DNA of 64,000 nucleotides, taken from assembly GCA_020072565.1 (NCBI GenBank), contig JAIQGI010000003.1, forward strand, positions 62,001-126,000, written 5' to 3'. This document shows, piece after piece, positions 47,183 to 55,861 of this stretch. The notes beneath the pieces are model-generated. The model was not told the DNA's origin, did not search any database, and worked only from the letters and a program-made list of their open reading frames with translations. The translations under genes and the position numbers were made by a program. How positions within the stretch are numbered: position 1 is the first letter of the stretch; every line of letters starts with the position of its first letter. Origin of the DNA: Terriglobia bacterium. GTDB taxonomy: Bacteria; Acidobacteriota; UBA6911.

Positions 47183-47818
47183 ATGCTATTGACGGGCGAA
47201 GACAAACAGGCTATTGCCGGCGCAATCCAGAGGGCGGAGTTGACCACTTCCGGGGAAATCGTCTTTGCCGTTGCGGATGCATCCGGGCACTATCACCACG
47301 CCACCCTGCAGGGGGCCCTTGTCGGAACCATCATTGCCACCGTCGTCTACCTCGCTCTCCCTGCTTTCCATACCATTGGCTTGGTTCTCTGGACTGAGAT
47401 CATCGCCTTCGCATTCTTTTACGCCGTGATTCCGCACCTGCCCATGAGGCGCTGGTTTGTCCCGCGGCGGGAAATGGACGACTGTGTTCATGAAGCGGCT
47501 TTCCGGGAGTTCTACACGGGCGGCCTATACAAGACTCGCGAAGCGAACGGGATCCTGATCTATCTATCCTGCCTCGAGCGCCGCGTCGTGGTGCTGGGCG
47601 ACAAAGGGATTCACGAGAAGATGGGCGATCAGCACTGGAATGACGTCCGTGATAAGATCATTCACGGCATCGAGCAGGGAAGGGCCAGAGAAGGCATCTG
47701 CGCCGCCGTGGAGAGCTGCGGCAAAGCTCTTGCCGAGCACTTCCCGCGCCGCCCCGACGACACCAACGAACTCCCAGATGAAGTCATCGATCGCACCCGG
47801 AATACCGGCATCAGCTGA
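47183..47818 (+). CDS. second TPM-domain membrane protein
   Basis: 211 residues. Starts MLLTGEDKQAIAGAIQRAE, then TTSGEIVFAVADASGHY, two transmembrane helices (LVGTIIATVVYLALPAF; LWTEIIAFAFFYAVI), and the second half of a TPM fold: EAAFREFYTGGLYKTREANGILIYLSCLERRVVVLGDKGIHEKMG. Here the membrane helices are inserted within the TPM domain, unlike the preceding protein. The frame extends upstream to 47147 through the heptamer repeat; the ATG at 47183 matches the family start. It completes a lemA–TPM–TPM cassette. Confidence 0.9.
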   Translation: MLLTGEDKQAIAGAIQRAELTTSGEIVFAVADASGHYHHATLQGALVGTIIATVVYLALPAFHTIGLVLWTEIIAFAFFYAVIPHLPMRRWFVPRREMDDCVHEAAFREFYTGGLYKTREANGILIYLSCLERRVVVLGDKGIHEKMGDQHWNDVRDKIIHGIEQGRAREGICAAVESCGKALAEHFPRRPDDTNELPDEVIDRTRNTGIS

Positions 47819-47846
47819 CTGGCGCCGCCAATCAGCGCTTGAGGGC

Positions 47847-48094
47847 AGGGCGTCCGCCGCTTAAGCGCTAAGATAGGAATGATCTTGCCAATAAACGTGG
47901 ACATGGACCTAAACCTGGACGTAGACGTGGACCTTTTGAGCGGAGACAAACTCTTGCACGCCCAGCCTTTATCAGGCTACGGGTCGCTTCTTATCGCTTG
48001 CGGTGCAGCAGAGCGTCAAGGTCCACGTCCAAGTCCAAGTCCAAGTCCAGGTCGGGAAAGTGGGTTAAGTTAGCGCTTAAGGGCGTCCGCCGCT
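47847..48094. mobile_element. MITE-like element with hexamer-array hairpin arms
   Basis: Perfect 15-bp direct repeats AGGGCGTCCGCCGCT at 47847–47861 and 48080–48094. Just inside are perfect 10-bp terminal inverted repeats TAAGCGCTAA (47862–47871) and TTAGCGCTTA (48070–48079). Inside those are two inverted hexamer arrays: seven (G/A)GACNT-type units at 47893–47934 and six reversed units (AAGTCC type) at 48019–48054, around an 84-base centre. It encodes nothing beyond Val-Asp/Leu-Asp dipeptide runs. It lies between two convergent genes. The size, terminal repeats and target-site duplication fit a non-autonomous mobile element; no transposase is present to prove it. Confidence 0.65.
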
Positions 48095-48107
48095 ACCCTT
48101 GAATCCT

Positions 48108-49592
48108 TCAGGGATCGATCGCACTTGTGATTTCGCGAAAGCTCAGCTGCAAGGGCGGAATCAAACCGACCGCCATCCGGACAGCCTCGCGACTGAACAA
48201 GATGTGACTGCTCTCCCTGACAGTGAGCTTCGCGGTCCCCCAACTCATGATTCCACCCGCGTTCGACAACCCTGCAACATAGATTGCGCCCGTGACACTG
48301 CTCCAGCCCCCGCTGTCGAGTTCACCGGCCCCGACGATGAGAATGAGGCCGTTGAATTTGAAGCGGCCCGTAATGGTGACCTTGCCCGTGACCACCAGAA
48401 GGCCTCCTCCTTCGAGATCGCCATCGACGAGGAGGTCCCCATCGACGTAGGTCACCTTCGGATCCTGCGTCGGCGAGGTCGGCGGCAAGGTCGGATCATA
48501 GCTGCCCAGTGACCTCGGTGCGGCGCCGATCCAGCTCTGAGATCCGGAAAATGTGTTGTCGGCGAACTGCAGCACCGACTGCCTGACAAAGCCCCACATC
48601 CAGGCCCCGTCCAGCAGCAACCGCTTGTCGGGACGCATCCCGATCGCAGGAGTAATGTCCTGTACAGAAGGCACCAGCCCTGCTCCCTGGATGTTCATTG
48701 TCTGCGCCGGCGCAAGCCCGGCCATGATCTGTTGGGCGGGCGCGATACCGTCGCCGGCCGCGTCGTCGATGGTGGCAATGCCGGGATTGGCGGCTCCGCC
48801 CTGGATGAAAAACCTGTCACCGAGAAACATCCCGGCAGCAACGGGATCTACGGCGCTGCTCTGCACGGTTACGGGCGCGTTAAAATCGAAGGTGGCAAGC
48901 CGCTTGAATCTCGCCTCAAAAACCACAACCGAATTCCGGCGAGTCCCAGCCAGCGTGGCTTCCATAAGCGTCTGCGCGATCCCCAGCGACCTCAGGATGA
49001 TCTGATCGTCCCCGTCTTGGAACGGGTTATCTGCCGGATCCCCGGCGAGCTCGCTGGCCTCGCCGTTGTTATCGGACACTTTTACGAAATAGCGGCTGGT
49101 CGCCACAGTCCCGGGGCCATGAGGATTCGGCACAATCTGTGCAATTCCCATAATTGGAATCAGGACCACGCCGCTGCCGGCCGGGTGCCAACCCGTACTC
49201 ACGATCCCGTCGTCGGGAACGCCCGACAAGGCGCCGGCAGGATTCAGGATGTCCAACATCCGGGCTGCGGACCAGCCGACGGGCATTCGGAATGCATGCG
49301 TCCCCGCAAACGCAAGGTAGGCCGGGTCGGCACTATTCGTTCCGTCCGGGCCCTGCAGCAGATCGTCGAAGCGGAGGCCTTTCAACAGCGCGCGCCCATG
49401 ATTCAGGCCTGCCAGCGCGGCCGTACGCGCCCGGACGTAGCTCTCGTAGTTGTCGCTGATGCGCACTTCCGATGTTGCTGTCAGGGTGAGATAGAGGCCG
49501 ATAACGGAAAAGAGGGAGAGTGCGATCAGTGCGATCAACAAGGCAAAACCGCCCTGACACGAGCCATCAGTGTGGGCAACATCTCTTCGCAT
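48108..49592 (-). CDS. PilX-type pilus assembly protein
   Basis: 494 residues. After a short leader comes GGFALLIALIALSLFSVIGLYLTLTAT, the hydrophobic helix of PilX N-terminal proteins, with a prepilin-peptidase-like G-F junction but no Glu at +5. Then ATSEVRISDNYESYVRARTAALAGLNHGRALL, a pilin-like helix, and a long beta-rich C-terminal part (YVDGDLLVDGDLEGGGLLVVTGKVTI) like a polymer-forming cytoskeletal (bactofilin-like) fold. Other pilus genes are absent, so it is an orphan minor pilin. ATG at 49592 with GGGA upstream; the frame opens at 49658. Confidence 0.8.
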   Translation of the reverse strand: MRRDVAHTDGSCQGGFALLIALIALSLFSVIGLYLTLTATSEVRISDNYESYVRARTAALAGLNHGRALLKGLRFDDLLQGPDGTNSADPAYLAFAGTHAFRMPVGWSAARMLDILNPAGALSGVPDDGIVSTGWHPAGSGVVLIPIMGIAQIVPNPHGPGTVATSRYFVKVSDNNGEASELAGDPADNPFQDGDDQIILRSLGIAQTLMEATLAGTRRNSVVVFEARFKRLATFDFNAPVTVQSSAVDPVAAGMFLGDRFFIQGGAANPGIATIDDAAGDGIAPAQQIMAGLAPAQTMNIQGAGLVPSVQDITPAIGMRPDKRLLLDGAWMWGFVRQSVLQFADNTFSGSQSWIGAAPRSLGSYDPTLPPTSPTQDPKVTYVDGDLLVDGDLEGGGLLVVTGKVTITGRFKFNGLILIVGAGELDSGGWSSVTGAIYVAGLSNAGGIMSWGTAKLTVRESSHILFSREAVRMAVGLIPPLQLSFREITSAIDP

Positions 49593-49837
49593 GTCTATCA
49601 TTCCCGCCCTTCGCGACCGTCGCGGGGAGTCACCCTTATTGTTTCGCTGGAGCGGCAATTATTTCATCGAGGGCTCCGATTCTCCGACGGGCATGAAACT
49701 CAACCTGCAAAGACCTTCGGGACGGGAACGAATTCCGGATAATTCCCAGAAAGTCATCTTGGTCTTCGCGGTTCGTGTTGCCGGTTACAGCCGGAAATCG
49801 ATTGGTGTCATTGTATCTTTATGGTAAAGGATACGGC

Positions 49838-52744
49838 GTGACAGGCGTCGACGAGAAGATCCAGGAATTTGCAGCCGAGCTCCGCCCTGATTTTTCCGGA
49901 GAGATCCGCACAGACCGGTTCAGCCGTCTTCTTTACAGCACGGATGCCAGCATCTATCAGATCGAGCCGCTTGCTGTTCTCGTGCCGCGCGGGCACGACG
50001 ATGTCGCGGCCGCCGTGTCGCTGGCGGCGCGCCACCGTTTGCCCCTCCTGCCGAGGGGTAGCGGCACGAGCCTGGCAGGCCAGACCGTCGGATCTGCCGT
50101 GGTGATCGACTTCTCCAAGTACATGAACCGCATCCTGGATGCGAACTTTGAGGAACGTTCCGTGCGCGTGGAGCCCGGCGTGATCCTCGATCAGCTCAAC
50201 GCCTTCCTGCAGAAGTCCGGATGGCGCTATCCCCCGGATGTGGCCACCAGCAACCGCGCCACGATCGGCGGCATGATCGGCAACAATTCCTCCGGCTCGC
50301 ACTCGATCCTCTACGGCATCACGCAGGATCACGTGCGCCGGACGCGGGTGCTGCTTGCTACGGGCGAGGAAGCCGGCTTCGGGGAGTTGAGCCTGCAGGA
50401 GTGGGAGCGGAGGGCCGCGCTCGACACCTATGAGGGCCGGATCTACCGTTCGGTCAGCCGCCTTGTGGCAGAAAACCGCGATGAGATCCTCGCCCGGTAT
50501 CCAAAGATCATGCGGCGGGTCGGAGGCTATAACCTGGACAGCGTTCTGGACGCCCGCGGCGGCAACCTCAGCCGGCTGATCGTCGGCAGCGAAGGTACGC
50601 TGGCCACCTGCACCGAGACCGTTCTGAACCTGACGCGTGAGCCGCGCGCCAAGGGACTGGACATCGTTCATTTTTCCGATCTCATTGCCGCCCTGGAGGC
50701 GCTCGACGAGATTCTGGCGCTGCAACCCTCCGCGGTGGAGCTGATTGACAAGATGCTGCTCGACTTGACGCGCCTGCAGCCGGCCTTCGCCCGAAAAATG
50801 ACTTTTGTCCAAGGAAATCCGGACGCGATCCTGATCGTGGAGTTCTTCGGGGAAACCGACGAGGAAGTAGAGTCGAAGTTCGCCCGACTCGAGCAACGGC
50901 TTCGAACCTCGGGCAGGGGCACGATGTTTATCCGCTCGCTCCACCCCGACGATCAGGCCAACGTCTGGGCGATCCGCAAAGCCGGGCTCGGCCTGCTTTC
51001 CAGCATGCGCGGAGACGCCAAACCGATATCCTTCGTCGAAGACACGGCGGTGGCGCCGGAGCTCCTGAGCGAGTATGTGCGTCGCTTCCGGCAGATCCTG
51101 CAACGTTTCGATGCGCGTGCCGGCTACTATGGTCACGCCTCGGTGGGCTGCCTGCATATTAAGCCGATCATCAATTTGAAGGAAACAGCCGGCGTCAGGA
51201 AAATGCTGGACATTTCAGCGGCGGTGAAGGACCTCGTGGTCGAGTTCAAGGGGGCGATGAGCGCCGAGCATGGCGACGGCATTGCCCGCAGCCAGTGGAA
51301 CCGGGAGTTGTTCGGCGAGCGCCTCTACGCCGCATTCCGCCAATTGAAGGAAGCGTTCGATCCTGCCGGCATCATGAACCCCGGCAAGATCGTCGATGCT
51401 CCCCCCATGACCAGTCATCTGCGCTATGGGCCTCCGTACGCCGCAGTCAAAGTCGGCACGCACCTCGATTTCTCCCGCGACGGCGGCCTGGTCCGCGCCG
51501 TCGAACAGTGCAATGGCATGGGCGTTTGCCGGAAACTGGACACCGGGACCATGTGCCCATCGTACATGGCGACGCTCGAGGAGGAACACTCCACGCGCGG
51601 TCGCGCCAATGCCTTGCGCGCAGCGCTTTCGGGCATCCTCCCCTTCGAGGAATATGCCGGCGACAGGATTGCTGAGGCTCTGGATCTTTGCCTGGCATGC
51701 AAAGCGTGCAAGACCGAGTGCCCCGCAAACGTCGACATGGCGAAGCTCAAATACGAGTTTCTGGCCGGCTACAACAGAAGTCATGGGATCGCGCTGCGTT
51801 CGTTGCTGTTCGGGAATATTGCCGTGCTGAGCCGCCTGGGATCGGCGACGGCCCCCCTGTCGAACTGGCTGATGCGTGCGCCCATCGTGCGCCGGACCGC
51901 GCAGCGTCTCATGGGCATCCATCCCGAGCGCCGGGTGCCGCCGTTCGTGCGGCGGACATTCCGTCGCTGGCTGCGCAGGCATCCGCCCCGAGTACCGGCG
52001 CAGGGAGCTCCCAAGGTTGTCCTTTTCAACGACACCTTCACCAACTACAATGAGCCCTGGATCGGCATTGCCGCGCTGCAGGTACTGGAGAGCGCCGGTG
52101 CTCAGGTGTTGGTTCCCGAGGTCTCATGTTGCGGCAGGCCCATGATTTCCAAGGGATTGCTGAACGAGGCGAAGGATAACGCGCGCGCGAATGTCGCCGT
52201 GCTGGCGCCTTTCATCGAGTCGGGCGCATTCGTTGTAGGATGTGAACCGAGCTGCATTCTAACCTTGCGCGACGAATACCCGGATCTCCTGGGAACGCCC
52301 GAGGCGCAGAAGCTGGCCGGGAGAACCTTGTCGCTCGAGGAATATTTGTGCGGCCGTATGGATGCCGGGGAGTGGCGGCCGCAATTTTCGGCTGCGCCGC
52401 GTACGGTGCTGCTGCATGGCCATTGTCATCAGAAGAGCCTCGTGGGATCGGGCCCTTCTCTGCGCCTGCTGAAGGCGCCGCCGGGATTTGCTGCCGAGGA
52501 AGTCGATTCCGGCTGCTGCGGCATGGCCGGAGCCTTTGGTTACGAAAAAGAGCATTACCAAATATCGCTGCAGATCGGCGAGATGCGGCTTTTTCCCGCA
52601 ATCCGGCGCTCGCCTGCTGATGCTCTGATTGTGGCATCCGGCACTTCCTGCCGTCAGCAGATTCTGCATGCGACCGGGCGCAAAGCGCTGCATCTTGCAG
52701 AGGCCTTGGCGCGCGCCCTTGTTTTGGGTGAATCTGGCGGCTAG
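49838..52744 (+). CDS. fused FAD-linked oxidase / Fe-S / CCG-domain oxidoreductase
   Basis: 968 residues, a D-lactate/glycolate dehydrogenase-like fusion. FAD_binding_4: LAVLVPRGHDDVAAAVSLA, LPRGSGTSLAGQT, NRATIGGMIGNNSSGSHSI. Then the oxidase C-terminal domain with GYYGHASVGCLHIKPI and FKGAMSAEHGDGIARSQW. Next two 4Fe-4S motifs (CNGMGVCRK…CPSYMAT; CLACKACKTECPANVD) and two CCG-type domains (EVSCCGRPMISKG; CHQKS; DSGCCGMAGAFGYE). It oxidises a 2-hydroxy acid and passes electrons to the membrane. The frame extends to 49775, but a GTG at 49838 has AAAGGA six bases upstream. Confidence 0.92.
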   Translation: MTGVDEKIQEFAAELRPDFSGEIRTDRFSRLLYSTDASIYQIEPLAVLVPRGHDDVAAAVSLAARHRLPLLPRGSGTSLAGQTVGSAVVIDFSKYMNRILDANFEERSVRVEPGVILDQLNAFLQKSGWRYPPDVATSNRATIGGMIGNNSSGSHSILYGITQDHVRRTRVLLATGEEAGFGELSLQEWERRAALDTYEGRIYRSVSRLVAENRDEILARYPKIMRRVGGYNLDSVLDARGGNLSRLIVGSEGTLATCTETVLNLTREPRAKGLDIVHFSDLIAALEALDEILALQPSAVELIDKMLLDLTRLQPAFARKMTFVQGNPDAILIVEFFGETDEEVESKFARLEQRLRTSGRGTMFIRSLHPDDQANVWAIRKAGLGLLSSMRGDAKPISFVEDTAVAPELLSEYVRRFRQILQRFDARAGYYGHASVGCLHIKPIINLKETAGVRKMLDISAAVKDLVVEFKGAMSAEHGDGIARSQWNRELFGERLYAAFRQLKEAFDPAGIMNPGKIVDAPPMTSHLRYGPPYAAVKVGTHLDFSRDGGLVRAVEQCNGMGVCRKLDTGTMCPSYMATLEEEHSTRGRANALRAALSGILPFEEYAGDRIAEALDLCLACKACKTECPANVDMAKLKYEFLAGYNRSHGIALRSLLFGNIAVLSRLGSATAPLSNWLMRAPIVRRTAQRLMGIHPERRVPPFVRRTFRRWLRRHPPRVPAQGAPKVVLFNDTFTNYNEPWIGIAALQVLESAGAQVLVPEVSCCGRPMISKGLLNEAKDNARANVAVLAPFIESGAFVVGCEPSCILTLRDEYPDLLGTPEAQKLAGRTLSLEEYLCGRMDAGEWRPQFSAAPRTVLLHGHCHQKSLVGSGPSLRLLKAPPGFAAEEVDSGCCGMAGAFGYEKEHYQISLQIGEMRLFPAIRRSPADALIVASGTSCRQQILHATGRKALHLAEALARALVLGESGG

Positions 52745-52813
52745 CATGAATGCATCTCGAGATCCGATGCCTGGAGAAAAAGCGAAAATGCACATACCCT
52801 CACGGATTAAAAA

Positions 52814-52838
52814 CCGCATGTTTCAGAAGGGCATGCGG
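52814..52838 (+). promoter_or_regulatory. hairpin presenting the ribosome-binding site of the lipoprotein gene
   Basis: CCGCATG (52814–52820) pairs perfectly with CATGCGG (52832–52838), and the 11-base loop TTTCAGAAGGG holds the AAGG site. The stem ends directly at the ATG at 52839. The stem may set the spacing or control access to the start. Confidence 0.4.
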
Positions 52839-53555
52839 ATGCACATCCCCAGTCGCCTCCTGATTTCGCTCGCCTTCCTCGGATTGCTCTTCCAGCCTGG
52901 ATGTCTGTTCCGAAAGCATAAACCTCCCGCGGCGCCCAACCTCCCTGCTCCTGTGCGCATCGCCATGCTTCCGATGAATGTCCCCCAAGGGAATACCGAC
53001 CTGCGCTGGGTCGCAATCGCCACGATCGTGCTGCTGGAAGAAGTTGCCATGGCCGCTCCCGACCTGGAACCTTTGCCCATCTGGGAATCAATGCCGTCGG
53101 CATGCCAAAGTCTGGGGGATTCGCGCACCGTCACCACCGACATCGCGGAACTGACCGCCGCACGGCTGTCGGCTCGCTGGACAGCTCAAGGTGACCTTCT
53201 GGCCTCCAGCAACGTGCTCACATTACGACTGGATTTCATCCCGGCGAAGCCGTCGCTGGTTCCCTTCCGCTTTGAGAAGCAGAGCTCCATCGACGAGCTG
53301 ACGTCCCGCTTCCATGAGGCCTATGACCAGTTTCTCCGCTATTTGATTGTGAGGCCCCTCGACGAAGACAAGATCAAGCCGTTTGATGCGAAAAAACTGA
53401 AAGAGCTCGCCGATGCGATCGATGTCGAATATGGCTGGTTCGTGACGGCAAAGCCCGGCGCGGCCGGCAGGATCGTCGAGGACCTGGCGCGCTCGAATCC
53501 CGGTTTGGCGCGCCTCCTGTTCAGCCCGACCCTGTACCCCGTCCTGGGAAAGTAA
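52839..53555 (+). CDS. putative lipoprotein of unknown function
   Basis: 238 residues. From the ATG at 52839 the signal peptide is LLISLAFLGLLFQPGC, with a Cys fitting a lipidation site. The open frame reaches back into the oxidoreductase gene, and the upstream MHIPSR is a near-repeat of the real start (12 bases of similarity at 52788). The mature part has RIAMLPMNVPQGNTDLRWVAIATIVLLEE, which resembles lipoproteins with a peptidoglycan-associated or GNA1162-like fold, but no family is certain. The C-terminal part is helical. It may be cotranscribed with the oxidoreductase, 94 bases upstream. Confidence 0.7.
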   Translation: MHIPSRLLISLAFLGLLFQPGCLFRKHKPPAAPNLPAPVRIAMLPMNVPQGNTDLRWVAIATIVLLEEVAMAAPDLEPLPIWESMPSACQSLGDSRTVTTDIAELTAARLSARWTAQGDLLASSNVLTLRLDFIPAKPSLVPFRFEKQSSIDELTSRFHEAYDQFLRYLIVRPLDEDKIKPFDAKKLKELADAIDVEYGWFVTAKPGAAGRIVEDLARSNPGLARLLFSPTLYPVLGK

Positions 53556-53580
53556 GCCGCAGGGTGATTTTCGGATATTC

Positions 53581-54792
53581 TCAGATTTCGGTGAGCGCCG
53601 GACTGGAGCGCATCGGGCGGTCGATGCGGCACAATGGCGAAATCTCGTCCCGCCGCTCAACGGTCAGGGCCGTGAGCCAGCGCGCCGCCAGGAAAGCGTA
53701 GCCAAACCCATGGCCGGTATATCCGCCTGCCACATAGAGCCCATCCTCGCCCGGAATCCCACCCACGATGGGGAGGCCGTCGGGCGTGAAGGCCATGACT
53801 CCTGACCACCGGTGCGTCACTGGAGCATGATCCAGGCCCGGGAAATGCGCGCGCACGAACCTCTGCAACGCGGACTGAATGACGTCGCTGACACTATCCT
53901 GATAACCCTCCTCAGCGGAGCTTCCGAGGCGCCGGAATCCGCCGAAGATACCGTGTTCGCCTGCCCGCCGCCAGTACTCCGCTCCATAGTTGGCGATGCA
54001 GGCGATGTCGGGGAGAACCGCGCTTGGAGCGGCAAGCGCGCAGCATTGTCCGCGCACCGGTTTGACAGTAACTCTACCGTAAATCTGCGGCAGCCAGGCA
54101 TTGCAGGCAAGAAACAGGAGCGGTGCGGAAAGGGAGCCGTGGGGCGAGCGCACAATCCAGCCGGTGCCCGCCCTGTCGACGCTCCGGATGGGGCTCCTCT
54201 CCAGGATGCGCCCTCCGGCCTTCTCGGCCTGGCGCGCAAGGCCGCGAATGAGGCGTACCGGATCGACAACGCCGTCCAGCGGGTTATGAATTCCGCCGCA
54301 GAAACCGCGACCGCCCAGGGCGCGATTCATGTCCGCCGCCTCCAGGAAGGCGCACTCGAAGCCGTCTTCCCGCAGAAGCAGGCTGCTGCGGCGCAACTCC
54401 TCTTCTTCCTCGCTATCGATCCCGACGGCGTAACTGCCACTGCGACGGTAGCCGCACTCGATGCCGTGGCGGTCTGCCAGTGAGGCGAGAATGCCGTGAT
54501 TCTCGAGATGCAGGCGCATGATCGCGGCCGCCTGGTTCCGTCCCCAGAATGCCACGCTGCGCGCGTAGTGCTCGCCGAGGCCGCTCACCAGAAGACCCAG
54601 GTTGCGCCCCGTTGCCCCGCCGGCCACGGTCTCGCCTTCTACCACCACGGTCTCGAGCCGCTGCTCCGCAAGGAAGTACGCCAGCCCGATGCCGGTCATA
54701 CCCGCCCCCAGGATCACTGCATCTGCAGTTTGATTCCCTTCAAGGCGCGGGCGCGGCACGTGCCGGGTGTCGAGCCACAGGGAGAGCGTCAT
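53581..54792 (-). CDS. FAD-dependent amine/amino acid oxidase-like protein (DAO family)
   Basis: 403 residues. The N-terminal GXGXXG-type FAD motif is ADAVILGAGMTGIGLAYFLAE, then GATGRNLGLLVSGL, a DAO substrate domain with NPLDGVVDPVRLIRGLARQAE, and the C-terminal FAD block LPIVGGIPGEDGLYVAGGYTGHGFGYAFLAA. Relatives such as gamma-glutamylputrescine oxidase deaminate amines or sarcosine. The ATG at 54792 has GGAG five bases upstream and overlaps the queD stop (ATGA), so it belongs to the same operon. A role in queuosine or pterin metabolism is not known for this family. Confidence 0.87.
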   Translation of the reverse strand: MTLSLWLDTRHVPRPRLEGNQTADAVILGAGMTGIGLAYFLAEQRLETVVVEGETVAGGATGRNLGLLVSGLGEHYARSVAFWGRNQAAAIMRLHLENHGILASLADRHGIECGYRRSGSYAVGIDSEEEEELRRSSLLLREDGFECAFLEAADMNRALGGRGFCGGIHNPLDGVVDPVRLIRGLARQAEKAGGRILERSPIRSVDRAGTGWIVRSPHGSLSAPLLFLACNAWLPQIYGRVTVKPVRGQCCALAAPSAVLPDIACIANYGAEYWRRAGEHGIFGGFRRLGSSAEEGYQDSVSDVIQSALQRFVRAHFPGLDHAPVTHRWSGVMAFTPDGLPIVGGIPGEDGLYVAGGYTGHGFGYAFLAARWLTALTVERRDEISPLCRIDRPMRSSPALTEI

Positions 54793-55118
54793 CCCATCTC
54801 CGCCCACTTTCCCTTGCCTTCCCAGACCCTGACAGCAAAAGGCAGGTGCAGGTGCTCGCCGAGCTTGCGATGAATCATCTCACAAATATTTTCGACCGAG
54901 GGATATTCGAGGAAATCGTTGAATGATCTGTGGTCATAAAGGCTGATGGCTTCGCGCAGCAGCCCCTTGAGGTCACCGAAGTCGATGATCATCCCCGTCT
55001 TGTTCTCCCCCTCGATGGTCACTTCAATCCTGTAAGTGTGGCCGTGCAAGGTGCCGCATTTTTTATGCCCGGGCAGATAGTGTGCGCAATCAATGTACTC
55101 AATGACACCCAGTTTCAT
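54789..55118 (-). CDS. queD: 6-carboxy-5,6,7,8-tetrahydropterin synthase
   Basis: 109 residues, a short but complete QueD of the PTPS fold. Zinc and catalytic residues: His in CAHYLPGHKKC, the Cys-x3-HxH motif CGTLHGHTYRIEV, IIDFGDLKGLL, YDHRSFND, and the C-terminal VWEGKGKWAEMG with the Glu that binds the pterin. It makes 6-carboxytetrahydropterin from dihydroneopterin triphosphate for queuosine. It lies downstream of queC, separated by a repeat element, and upstream of the DAO gene. queE, queF and tgt are not in this window. Confidence 0.94.
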   Translation of the reverse strand: MKLGVIEYIDCAHYLPGHKKCGTLHGHTYRIEVTIEGENKTGMIIDFGDLKGLLREAISLYDHRSFNDFLEYPSVENICEMIHRKLGEHLHLPFAVRVWEGKGKWAEMG

Positions 55119-55145
55119 GACCCCTCCTCATGCCATCAATCTTAT

Positions 55146-55213
55146 CATTTTGGATTTTGGATCGCGGATCGATATGAATGCCGGCAAGGATCAACTCCAA
55201 AATTCAATATTCA
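55146..55213. repeat. inverted heptamer element (unit TTTTGGA)
   Basis: Left arm: TTTTGGA (55148–55154), TTTTGGA (55155–55161), TCGCGGA, TCGATAT. Right arm from about 55189, reversed: ATTGAAT, ATTGAAT, TTTGGAG, TTGATCC on the minus strand. It occupies the queC–queD gap and its outer unit includes the queC stop codon. The unit matches that at 40551. Confidence 0.7.
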
Positions 55214-55840
55214 ATCGAGTCCGGCGGCGGCGAATGCTTCTGCGCGCTCCAGGCAGGATGCGCAGGCGCCGCAAGGACAGTCGGCATTGAAGTAACAGCT
55301 CCAGGTCAACTCGAAAGGGACACGGAGTTCGGAGCCCAACCGCACGACTTCGGCCTTTCCCATATCGATAAGCGGAAGGATGATCTCCGTCTGCACCTCA
55401 GAGTGGCTCCAGATCGCGATCTTGAAGATCTGATTGAGCTGTTCCCAAAAGGGTTTTCCTGCATCGGGAAAGCTCTCGCAGTCGGTTCGGTTATGGCCGC
55501 CGACGATGTGACGCGCGCCGAGAATTTCGGCATGGTAGCCGGACAGGGAATAAAAGATCAGGTTGCGGAGTGGGATATATCCCTGGGGAGCGCGCGCCAA
55601 TGCGGGATTCGCCAGTTCTGGAGCGGGAATATCGCTGATCTCGCGGATGAACTGGATGGGCGCCACAATCCGATTGGATATGCCCGCATGCGTGCACAGA
55701 TCCCGGCACGATCTGCGCTCTCGTTCAGGGCGCTCGTAATATTCGAACTCGAGCGCGAAAATGTCCCAGTTCTGAGATCGAGCCCAGTACAAAGCTACGG
55801 CCGAATCCACCCCCCCCGATAGCAGGACAATAGCTCGCAA
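55211..55840 (-). CDS. queC: 7-cyano-7-deazaguanine synthase
   Basis: 209 residues. An N-type ATP pyrophosphatase: RAIVLLSGGVDSAVALYWA (P-loop SGGVDS), PLRNLIFYSLSGYHAEILGA, VGGHNRTDCESFPD, and the C-terminal zinc site CYFNADCPCGACASC. It converts 7-carboxy-7-deazaguanine to preQ0 with ATP and ammonia. The likely start is the TTG at 55840, five bases after GGAGGT; the ATG-containing frame to 55885 has no good site and overlaps a repeat element. First gene of queC–queD–DAO. Confidence 0.93.
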   Translation of the reverse strand: MRAIVLLSGGVDSAVALYWARSQNWDIFALEFEYYERPERERRSCRDLCTHAGISNRIVAPIQFIREISDIPAPELANPALARAPQGYIPLRNLIFYSLSGYHAEILGARHIVGGHNRTDCESFPDAGKPFWEQLNQIFKIAIWSHSEVQTEIILPLIDMGKAEVVRLGSELRVPFELTWSCYFNADCPCGACASCLERAEAFAAAGLD

Positions 55841-55861
55841 TGACCACCTCCGAAAGCTCAT

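Noticed and set aside
47879-48073. Plus-strand frame beginning with Asp/Val/Leu dipeptides
   Set aside because: It is the translation of the hexamer array in the MITE-like element; there is no ribosome-binding site.
49808-51157. 449-codon minus-strand open frame
   Set aside because: Antisense to the FAD/Fe-S oxidoreductase, which shows all expected motifs.
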